This document shows positions 1 to 12,100 of a stretch of DNA of 21,176 bases, in pieces. The translations under genes were made by a program, and so were the position numbers. The stretch's first letter is position 1, and every line of letters begins with the position of its first letter. The stretch lies in the NCBI GenBank assembly GCA_002496485.1, contig DAJW01000133.1, positions 1 to 21,176 of the forward strand. The letters run 5' to 3'. The stretch comes from Euryarchaeota archaeon UBA36. Lineage in GTDB: Archaea; Thermoplasmatota; Poseidoniia; Poseidoniales; Thalassarchaeaceae. The notes under the pieces are model-generated. The model was not told where the DNA came from. It worked only from the letters and a program-made list of their open reading frames with translations, and did no database searches.

Positions 1-102
1 ATCTCCATATCCATCTCCATCTGAGTCATACCACTCAGTTGAGTCGTATGGGAATGCATCAATGGTGTCTGGCACTCCATCCAAATCTGAATCTGAAACA
101 CA
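1..102 (-). other. Thrombospondin-type-3-like Asp-rich calcium repeat (cut by window edge)
   Basis: Residues 4414-4447 read C-V-S-D-S-D-L-D-G-V-P-D-T-I-D-A-F-P-Y-D, then D-S-D-G-D-G-Y-G-D. This is the DxDxDGxxDxxDxxP spacing of type-3 repeats, common in secreted proteins of marine archaea and bacteria. More such repeats and any membrane anchor would lie outside the window. Confidence 0.8.
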
Positions 103-3100
103 ATCTCCGGCCAGTTCAGTGCTAGTATTCTGAGAATAACCGGTATCGATGTTATACAGGTATATTTCTATTCTAACAACACATACCTCAAAGTTTGAGT
201 ATATATCAATAAATATGATATCAGATTGTAAGCCAAATGGAACGAAATATTCTCCCGACGAATTATTATCATAATTTTCGTCGATGAATACGTCGTATAT
301 TACTGACCAGTTACTGAAATAACTCATATTTTCTGCTACAGTTTGGAATGAATAGTAGTACGAATATGCCGAGGATTCGCCAGAAACATCTGTTGGCTCT
401 CCCCAATATCCTGAACTGTAGCCTTCGTCTTCTCCGAATGAACAATCTGCATTGCCATCATTGACTAAATCCATATTGATAGTGTCGCCATCATAACAAT
501 CAAACCAGCTGTCATGATCATTTGTTGTATCTCCATCGCCATCAGTATCGAAAGAAAGATCCATGTCAAATGGTTCATCAGCTCCATCTCCGCAGTCTAG
601 ATTGCCATCATTAACTAGGCTGAAATTGATATATTGTTCAGCACTATCTGGATCTCCGGCAGTTTCATGACATACATAATACTGAGATCCAGTAGAAGGA
701 TAATATTGTTCTAACTTAATATCAGGTTGTACGCAATCACCTTCAATGTTGATTGTATCATTAAGGGCGTATTCACTTGATTCTTCATTCCAAATTAATG
801 CAACTACTTCTATGTCACAAACATATTTTGAAACATACATCATACCGCCGTAACCTGTGAAGTTAAGTCTACCCATCCAGTCTGAATATTGGTATGTCTC
901 TTCATAGAATTGTCCATCAATATTCAAGAATCCCATAAAAGTCCAATTTAGATTATGATTGAAATTTGTAGTCTCAATCTCTACTGTCAAGTTTGACATA
1001 TCTTCATCTACTGGTAACCAAGAATAGTTTAGACTGAAGGATGTTTGCAAACATTCACCTTCCATATATGATTCTGTTGAGTTTACTTGTACGAAATTTC
1101 TGTCATATATGTAGGCAGAAACTGAAATATCACAAACAAATGGATCGACATATAAATCCCAATATGTATAGTTATATTCTTGATATGATTCAATGTAATA
1201 TCCGTCGTAAAATGCATAAGATGGGTTTTCTCCATCTAATACTACAACATATTCGACATAATAGTATTGATCAGACAAATCTGTGGATATGATAGTACCA
1301 TAAAGTAATGGCATACTTAAATTATCAAATAATTCTAGAGTCATTTCCAGACCCGGTGGGGTGATATTGGCAATTTCCCAGTGTGAATACAACAAATATT
1401 CTCCTTCTGTAGAGAATTCAAATTCTACCATATTTCCGTCACTGGTTTGATTAATCAATAGTGAGGTATCATTGTAGATATATACAGAAACTAAATCTAA
1501 ATCTGAGTTACCCATGAAGAAGAAATTCCATACAGGTTGATCTTCATCATATGAAAATGGGGTGGTCAAGGTTAGGTCGACTCCTGGAACATCTGAGTAT
1601 TCAAGAATCCATAATCCGGATGCAACTGGCGGAATGCTAGAGAAGTTTAGTCCCAAATCTTCTGAATATGCATATGTCCATTCATATCCATTTAGGCTAA
1701 ATGGTGGAGAATCCGGTACTTCATCGTTGAATAGTGAGTTTGCGAACATAGTTTCTGTTTCGTTAACTATACCATCGGCGTTACCGATAATCATGTCAAC
1801 AAACATTCCCAATTCCACATCCAAGATGTAGGAGTATGGCAAGTATAGCATATAATTTCCATCCCCAATAGATTCCAGCGATACCCCGGCCTCGAAGCCC
1901 TCGGAGAAATCATCCAAGTCATTCATACACGGTCCTTGCTCATAGATTTCGGTGCTCATTAATTCCATCATCTCTCCATTGTAATCGAAGGATAAGCGAG
2001 CAAATATTTCCAATCCACAATACCAATGTGGGACATCAATACTCAAGTCGAGTGTACTATTTTCTTCAGTGGAATTCCAAACCATTGTCTGATTCATAAG
2101 TTCGTGCCCATACATTCTGGCAATCATTTCCATTTCGTATGTGACTCCCTCTTCTAGTTCAGCAATATTGAACGCCATGTCATATACTCCTTCTTCAGTA
2201 ATCATATGATTCCAACCCTCGCCATAAGTATACCATGAGTTTGAATCAGAATCATACATAGAGAAGTTAAACCAACCTGATGGCATTTCTTCGCATGGGC
2301 CTTGTCTACTATTTCCATAGCCCCGAATATTCTTCCAACCATCCGTAGTATTGACTCTGAGATTGGAATTAATGTAAATATTGCATGTGAAGTCATCGAT
2401 AGTAATATTCCAAGGCACTTCAATGAAATTATCACTGGAATGCGTCCAAGTGAAAGAATTACTAAATTGGTTGTTCCAATCATTATTTAGAACATAATAC
2501 CAGTCTAACTCAAACTCATATCCATCTGGGGATGAACCATTATATCCATCAAACATAATATCCCAAGTCAATTCTGTAGTACCCGCATCAATTTCGTAAT
2601 TGTACGGATATAGTTCCATATCTACTCTGTAACATTCGTCATTATAGAAGTAGAAATAATCGTTATAAACGTTGTAACTTTGACCATTAGAAACATTGTA
2701 GAGATTTGCAGAAATTTGTAGGTCACAATCCCACTCAGTTAGATTTGCTACGAAATCAACTTCTTCAGTGTCGTTGAATGTAAAATCATGATAGAACCAA
2801 CCATTCCAACTGCTTGATGTACTCCAATAGTATTGTAGAGAATAGTTGCTTCCTTCATCTAGATTATCTAATATCCATGTGAAATCGTTCGATCCTGTAT
2901 AGACAGAATTATCCTCATCATCTAGTCCTGAACTATCGGAAATTAAGTCAAAGGGCAGTAAGCAAGGACCTGGGATATTAATATCATAATTACCCATGTG
3001 CATGTAGTTTCCATCTGTGGTATTGTAAAGATTCACATAGAAGTAAACATTACAATCTGTATTCATCAATGTTATGTTGAATGCGTGTCCGTCTATGATA

Positions 3101-6100
3101 TTGTCAGTAGTATCTACATAGATATCTGATGGATAGTACCAGCCATTCCAACTGCTTGATGTACTCCAATAATATTCAACTCTGTATTGAGTATTATTGT
3201 CCATATCACTAAAGTCGAATAATACCTCTGTAATTCCAGCCTCAAAGGAGAAATCCTCGCCGGAAAAGCCAAGAGCGTCTACTGTGAAGTTACCTTGATC
3301 ATCTCGTACTGAAACATCAAATGGTGGCTTACATGGTTCTTCTGGATAAAAGTAGAAATTATCAATATTGTAATTTCCACCTGTATATACGGATTCAGCC
3401 CTTAGGTATGACCTTATTTCTATTTGGCAGACATATTCATCAATAGTCAATGAGAAATTGTAGAAGGCATTATCCACTCCCGAGACGTCAATATAGTTCC
3501 AGTCTTCTTCATTACCATCATAGACATAAATCTCAATTTCATATTCGTAATCAACCAATAAATCTTCGAAAATCATTGAGAAATTCGTTGTTCCTGGCTT
3601 CATCTTGTAATATTGATATGAGTCATAATTGGACCAACTACCTTCATCATCTTGAATATCTATGGAAGTATCTCCTGCTTCTTCAATGCATTCTGATTGT
3701 GGATAGATATATGAGCTCTGGAAATAGTGATTACCAGAGAAGTCACTGTAAATTCTTGGATATGAATAGATACTCCATGAACACTCAAATTCACTTAGCG
3801 TGAGAGACCACTCTATTGTTTCATCATCTCCAGATACAGAATCTCCCCATCCAAATCCTGGTGCGCTGAAATAGAAATAATACTCAGTTTCACCCATTGA
3901 GCTAATGTCATAATACATTTCAGTGGTACCTGGATAAAAGACTGTTTCATCGGTTACTTCCGTCCATGTACCATTTCCTTCTATATCTGCGAATAGTGGG
4001 AATGAGAGGGCGGACTCTCCCTCAGTTCCATCACAAGGTCCATCGACATAAATGTAGGATGAATTTAATTGTGAGTTTGAGTAGGTACTAGTTTTTACAT
4101 ACAAATAAGGCCTTAATTCAATATTGCATACATGCCCAGGTACTTCAAATGTAAAGACGAAATCATAGCTCGAGAAATTATCTGGAATTATCATCTGACT
4201 TTCAAAGAACACAAGATTGTAATCGAATCTAACTTCAAGCTCTGCTGCATATGGGAAATTCGCCTGTAATCCTTCGACCTGTAGTGTAACAGAATTATTT
4301 CCTTCTACCAATTCTGAATCATCTTCAAACTCATTTGAATTTTCGTCGATTATGGTTAACTCTGTATCTGCAGACCAATTATAGCTCGTTGATACGCAAG
4401 GTCCATCGATATAAAAGCTGTCAGAACCAAGCCCCCATGAATTGTATTCATTGCCATTTCCAGAATCATATCTGAAATCATAAAGCCTTAGATCCCAATT
4501 GAAATACATTGAGCATGCCCAAGATGCTACTGGGACGGGAATCTCAAATGCATCGCCTGAGTATGTGAAATAATAGTATTCAGAACTGCTCGGGAATCCT
4601 GTATCTCTGTAATAGAAGTAAAGTCTGTAATCAGCTCCGACCGTTAGGTTCTGGAAATGAATCTCGATTTGATTATCTCCTGAAGGCAGAATTGCATTGT
4701 TTCCGCTAGAATCTTGTTCTAATGACACAAGAGATGATGATGATTCGTTGTAGTAATATAGTGAAGCTCGGTTATCGTCGGGATATACCCAATAATTACA
4801 ATTAGGATAGAAGGAGTAGTAATTTTCATCCATTTCAATAAAGCTTTCAGTTTCTACGAATAATGAGTATGCTATTTCTACCTGACATGTTGTGGAATTA
4901 TCTACGTATAAATCCCAAGAGAAAGTTGTGGAATTAGTTGTGGCTTCCCACATTTCGTATTGATAGTGTACAACATCATAATTTACTCTTACATACCAGT
5001 CTAGAACATAGTTGGTACCTACGGATAAGTCAGTTAAATTCCACTCAAGGTTATTTGTTCCATTATCTAGTTCATACCAATCATCCCAAATTTGTCCCAT
5101 TCCATCCATATCTAAGGAGACATTGCCGGGCTCATTACAGTATGATTCGTAATAGCTTGAAGATCCACGTAAGTAGTTATTATAACCTTGGAAACTCTCA
5201 TAGTAAACAGAAACATAAATTTGTACTTCACAATCCCATTCTGTGAGAGAAATTTCCATTGGGAATATATAATTTGATTCGGAAATATCTTCACTGTTGT
5301 AATAATTCCACTGACTTGATTCAGTATACCATCTGTATTCCACATTATAATTAGTTGATGAATTAACTAACTCTGAAAAGTCCAGAATTAATTCAACAGT
5401 TCCGTCGCCAATATTATCATATTCGTGTAATTCAGATAGGTTTCCATCTCCATCAGAATCAATCAATACATCCCATGGCATCATTTGATACCAATAATCA
5501 CAATCTAAGTAGAAATATCTACTGGTAGAGCTTACTTGGCGCCAATAGTCATCTTCAGAGTCGAAATAATATAATTGTGCTTCTAACCTCACATCGCATG
5601 GATTATCAGATGGAATATTGAATGAAAAATCTACTGTAGTATTCCCGCTTCCGTTAATCATAAGGTTTTCAACATACATTCGGTCAGAATTGTAGTAAGT
5701 ATGCATTTCTATAACAAATTCATAATTTTCTGGTAAATTATAGAGGATATATGACATCTCGTTTAATCCGGTTGAAATGTTAGAACTGTCTGGGTATTCC
5801 CCATTTGAATCCACTATATCCATCCATACATCGTAACAATCGGGTACGTTGAAATAATAATATTCGTTTCCGAAGATGTGACTTCCATTATCTGCATAGT
5901 AAAGGGAACCTCGGACATAAGGACTACAATCCCAGTCTCCTATATCTAAATCAAACAATAGATCATTGGAGCCGTTGTAATAGAAGTAGTAATTCTGATA
6001 ATTGGAATTTGATCCAGTAGACCAATACCAATCTAATCGATAATGGACCCCATCCTCAAGATTACTAAATGTCCAAGCTAAGTTATTATCGCCTACTGAA

Positions 6101-9100
6101 ATATTATTATATCCTTGATTATCATATTCTATTCCATCATACTCTAATCCAAATGGTTTCAGACATGGCCCATCTAAGTATATGTCGTAGCTTCCCATAT
6201 GGGAGTTTTGACCATCAGTTTTATTGTATACTCTGGCATAAATATATGCATTACAATCGAATGCTTCAATTGACATATTGAAATGTAATCCATCGGAAAT
6301 ATTATCTGAAGTATCGACATATATATCATCATAATACCATCCATTCCAGCTACTTGCATCATAGTACCATTCAATTCTATACTGGGAATTATTTTCCATA
6401 TGATTGAAATCAAAGAACAGGTGATTATTTCCTGGATTCAGGGTGAAGTCATTCAACAACGCATCTACTGTGAGGTTGCCATCTGAATCCACCGCCATTA
6501 GGTCAAATGGAGGGTAGCATGGCTCTTGAGGGTGGAAACTGAAACTTTCCGTATTCTCAAAGTTATCTGTGTACATAGATTTGACATATAAATTCCCGTA
6601 GAAATAAACATTGCACTCATACTTATCTATTGTTATGTTGAAATCAATATTTTCTGTGAGGTTTGAGTATCCTGTGAAATAATAATATGGGAATCCATAA
6701 TGGTTGTTTCCGACATAATAATAGTAAGAAAGATAGTAATCATAACCATCAAGTAGATTGGAAATTTCCCAAGTAAAGTTTGTAGTTCCAGGCAATATGT
6801 AGTAGTCATATCCCTGTCCACTAGAGAACTGAGACATATTTCCATCAACATCTTCTATCCAAGTAACTAAATCGCCACCATCTAAACATTCGTTTTGGAA
6901 GTAAATGTTACTGGAATCTCCATGCGAACCAGTCCATTCACTCCTAAATTCCACTCTATTGTATATGTAAGGATTGCATTTGAATTCGCTGAGAGGTAAT
7001 TCCCACTCAATTACATCATAATCCTCTCCAGAGAAGTATTCACTCCATCCGAAATTATTTCCATGGAAATTGAAGTAAACCTCTGTATCATTATCGAGAC
7101 CGGAAACATCCCAGTACATTTTTGTAATCCCTGGTGAGATGAAAGTTTCATCATCTACCAAAATCCAGGTTCCGTTGATTTCTGCATAAAGCGGGAAAGT
7201 GAATCTAAGATCGTCGCTATCATAGCCACTTCCGTCACATGGACCATCCGCATATTCAGAGAAATACTCCAGTTGGTTGTTACCGGATTGAGTCTTAATG
7301 TATAGGTAAGCTCGAATTTCAACATAACACACGAAACTAGGCACATCAAATAATGTGTTCAGTTGTGTAGTTGTGTTATTATCTCCGAACCATGTTATTG
7401 AATCAAATACGTTGATATAGTCATTGTACCTAACTTGTAATTCCATGTAATATGGGAAATTATTTTGTTGATTTTCTACAGACAGTGTAATTGAGTTGTT
7501 GGTTTCAGAAAATTCTGTGCTTGAAGTAATATTATTGCCATCTCCGTCAAATATACTAAATTCTGGTGAATTCGAAGAGTCGTAATTCATACTCTCGCAT
7601 GGCCCTTCTATACTATCGCTATCGGAACCTACATGCCAGCTATTGTATCCATTGCCTGCTTCATATCTGAAATCATAAAGATATAGATTCCAGTTATAGT
7701 TAATGCTACAAGCCCATGGTGCGATATCTACGGTCCTGCTTAGAGGATTACCGTCAAAATTGAAGTATATGTACTCAGAATTGCTGTCGAATCCGGTTCC
7801 AGAATAATAGAAGTACAGTCTGTAATCAGCCCCTTCACTCAAATTTTCAAACCTTAGTTCGAAATCTACTTCTCCGGATGGTAATCCATGTCCAGAAACA
7901 AACTCATTTTCTTCTTTCCACGTATTATTGTCAAGTGCATAGATATTAACGTATTCTGGATAAACTCGAGAGTTGCAATCAAAGTATTCTCTTAGATTCT
8001 CGCCAGTTAGTTGTAGCCACTCGCTGTTTTCATCACTACCTGAAGTTTCTGCATATACTCTGTAGTATATTTCTATATCACAAGTAATCCATGTATCCAA
8101 GTCCAGAGACCAAGCGAAAAGGGCAGTATCATTTAGGCCGGTATGCCATGTTTCAGCTTCATACATCACGTAGTCGTCATTTAGTCTAACAGTCCAATCA
8201 AATGTGAAAGTTTGATTATAGGCTATATTGGTGATATTCCAAACCATGTTATTTGTTCCGTTAACTAGAATATCATCTCCGATATAATAATCTCCAGATT
8301 CATCATCATTTACTTCCAAAATAATTTCTCCATATGAAACGCAAGGAGTTGAGATATATCTTGTATTTTGACTATTAAGTTGGCGAGTATCTCCAGATAA
8401 GTCGTACATGTAAATATATAGATAGACGGATACCTCACATGTCCATTCATCTACATGTATCTCTAATTCCACATAATCATCTTGATCTTCTGGATAGAAT
8501 TCTCCCCAATTTACACTATCATAATCACTTATAGACTGTGCATTTGAGCTCATATAATATCTGAATTCGTTATCCAGATTTGATAAATCAAGCCTTATTG
8601 AAATATTTCCATTCTCTGAAGAAGAAGTTTCCATCCAGGCCCCATCATCCTGTAAAATCTCCATTGGGAACATTGTGAATTCTTCCTCATAAGAGCAAGT
8701 AGATTCGAAATTCCATCCTCTACTTTCTAATCTAATATATCTGTCTGAATCTTCTACAAATACATACAGTCTGGCACTAGGATTAACTCTACAGGTATTT
8801 TCTTCGACATTAATCATGAATGTCTGGTAATACTCATCTGTAGTTGAGTTGAAATAATATGTATCAAAGTTAGTCATGTAACCGTTTCTGTAATCATACC
8901 ACTGTATGGCATAGGATTGATTCTCAAGTAAGCCGTAAGCATGCCATCTAAATTCATGTTCTCCTTCTGATAAGTATCTGTTATTCCAGTAAGAATCCCA
9001 TCCATAACTCCTGTTAACTTCAAGTTCAAGATTCCCACCATCTTCACATCCATCGGGGTTGAAATGATGACTCCTGTAATGTTCTTGATTCCCATTATTA

Positions 9101-12100
9101 CTATTATTGTATATATATCCGTAAACTGATACATCGCAATCCCATACTGTTAGGTTGAGTTGCCAGTCAATGTCAGTTCCGTCGTAAGTGAATTCCTCTT
9201 GGAAATATTGAGTATCGGAAGAAGTAGAAGACCAGTACCAATTCATACTATATTCTGAGTTTATTTCAAGGTTTGATAGATCCCATCTCATTTCGTTAGT
9301 TCCAATAATCAATGAGTCTCTATCCGCATTTTCATACCATGTATTTCCAGCATCATTTGACATTTGAGTCTGTAATACGAATGGGACGATACATGGGCCA
9401 TTCAATACGATGTCATCGTAATTTCCTATACTGTAAGTATTACCGTATGATTTGTCATATACGTTTGTATCTAGCAGAATTATACAATCATCTTCTTCCA
9501 GTGTTATGTTGAAAAAGAACCCTGAGTTTTGTTCGTCAACGGTGAAATAATTGTCATAATACCATCCATTTCCACCATTTTCTGAGTTCCAGTAGTAGTC
9601 TATTTCATAATCGGCATTTCCAAGTTCTGTGAAATTCAGGAATATTTGAGATGTTCCTACAGGAAGTGAAATTGTATCTACATCGTAAGAAATTCCGGTT
9701 GAATCAATGTATTCGATATCGAATTTAGGCATGCATGGCTCTCTTGGATGGAAACTAACAGATTCTGCTATATCTACCCAAGAGCCATCCACATAGATTC
9801 TTAGATATCCATAACCATACAAGTTACAGACATGTTCGTCGACCGTGATAGGGAAATGCCATGATTCATTGTCACTATCAGCATACCAATTATCTCCGGC
9901 ACTACTGTAAATTTGTACGTTATCTCTGTATACATAGAAATATAGTTGGTATCTTTCACCAACATTTAATCCTGTCATATTCCAATACAAATCGACTTGC
10001 CCGACTGGTAAATCGAAATTTGAATCTTCCAAATTTTCACGCCATTCTCCATCCCATAATCCGGATAGAGAAATGTCTCCTGCAGGATTACAGCTTGGAA
10101 GTGGCAGGTAAGTGGTTTCTGAATCTAGAATATTATGCCATCCATAATATGGAGTTATTAGATATATATTTACCCTGTATTCAACAACACATGTCCAATC
10201 AGAAACTGTGTAATTAAAGTAAATATCTTCGGCTTCATAAAAATCATTTGAAGAGTAAGAATCATACATTGTTTCTCCGATACTAAAATATTGGCTGTAA
10301 GAGAAACTTGCAGATCCTGCTCCAGACATCGATGCACTGATGTAATAAGAAACGTTTTCGGGGAGATTTATGTCTCCGATGTTGAATTTAAGCTCATTAA
10401 CTCCAGCATCCAATGATTCAACATCTGAATTCCAAGATTCAGTAATTCCATCATATTTGGAAATACTGACTTTGGACTGTGAGTAATCGCAATTGGAAGA
10501 ATTTCCATCATATCCAAGATTTCTACTTACTGAACCTGCATGACTCCAACTGTCGTACTCTTTAACATACAAAACCCCATAAAGATATATGTTACAAATA
10601 TCTCCCACAAGGTCTAATGTCCATATACCATCAAATTCACTTTCATTGGCCGTAGGAATAAAACTATTGAAGTATACTTGTTGCATATTTCGATTATTGT
10701 AGCTAATGTACATGTAAATTTGGTGCTCAAGCCCCTCTATAGCTTCAGACACTTCCCAGCCAATGAAGTTCTCACCTTCGTCCAAGGATTTAGAGGAGCC
10801 GCTGGCTAAATTTGAGCCTGAAGAACCGTTTGAGTCTTCATAGAGCTTAACGGATAAATCTGGGAGATTTTCACTTGAGAAATCGACAGGAGCATTGCAT
10901 GGGCCATCAAAGTAAGGGTTTCCAATTTCATGATCTATTTGCCATGTTCCAGTATCATGCTTTCTTTCGACATATAAATCATACTCATAATCGATATTAC
11001 AGGACCAATCGCTAATAGTGATGTTCCATAAAAATTCAGATTCACCTATTCCATAATCGGTCTTAGACCTTGATGATGAATTTAAGAAGGTCTCAATGTT
11101 TGTATTTAGTCTAAATTCAACATTAGACTCAACATCAACATGCCACTTCATCTGGTGAACGCCATGTGAAAGATTCGTGGTTTCATCTACCTCAATCCAA
11201 GTATCGTTAAAGTAGTACCAAAGACTTACGGGCTCGTAAGGTTGAACTTCGTCACCATCGCACACCGGATCTAAATCTACATTAATTCCGTCTACTTGTT
11301 CCCAAGAGTCTGAAATTGATCTGTCGGAATCCCACCATTCTTGGACTACTGTTGAGTCTGATGTGTAAAGATATCCATACATATCAACATCACACCAAGC
11401 TCCAGGAGTTTCGAATGTTATGTTATTTATCTGTAGATAATCTGATGTTGCGTTGAAAATCACATAATCATAAAACTCTGCATAAATTGAAGACTCATCG
11501 GATGCAGTGTAAGATGAGCTCCTGTAAGAATAATACTGGAATAGATATTCTTTACCCACTTCTAAATCGGAGAGGTTCCAAAATAGCATTGTCGTTCCAT
11601 TGTTCAAATCATTAGAATTGTTGCCAATATCGTGAATATTCAATGTTATATCTCCCCAATCCACACATTCAGTATCAAGTGATTGGTGATAGCTATCAAT
11701 CTGATCGGAGTTTCCGTTAGGTAGATCAAGATATAAGTATGCGTATACATATGGACTGCAATCGAAATCTGAAACTGTTGCATTCCAATAAATTTTTTCA
11801 TTATTGAATGTAAAATATTCATCCATGACCATGTCGCCTTCGAAATAATAGCGGAATCTCAGTTCGGAACCATTAGCCGATTCAGGTAACTGCCAGTAAA
11901 ATTGTAGATAGTTGTTTGAGGTAGTATTGAAGTATCTGTTAGATGAGTTTACTTCTTGCCAAGTAGTGTTTCCTGTAGCATCCGGCATTAAAGCGTGAAG
12001 AGTGATTAATTCATCGTAGCTTCCAGATGAACCGTCACAGGGGCCGTTAGCATCGATATCTATTTTCTCTATTTCTATCCAACCATGAGAAGATTTTGCA

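Noticed and set aside
1041..10217. Several plus-strand and off-frame minus-strand open frames of 60-118 codons inside the giant gene
   Set aside because: They are His/Tyr/Ser-rich antisense readings of the Tyr/Asn/Asp-rich module codons, have no ribosome sites, and overlap a continuous 4447-codon frame.
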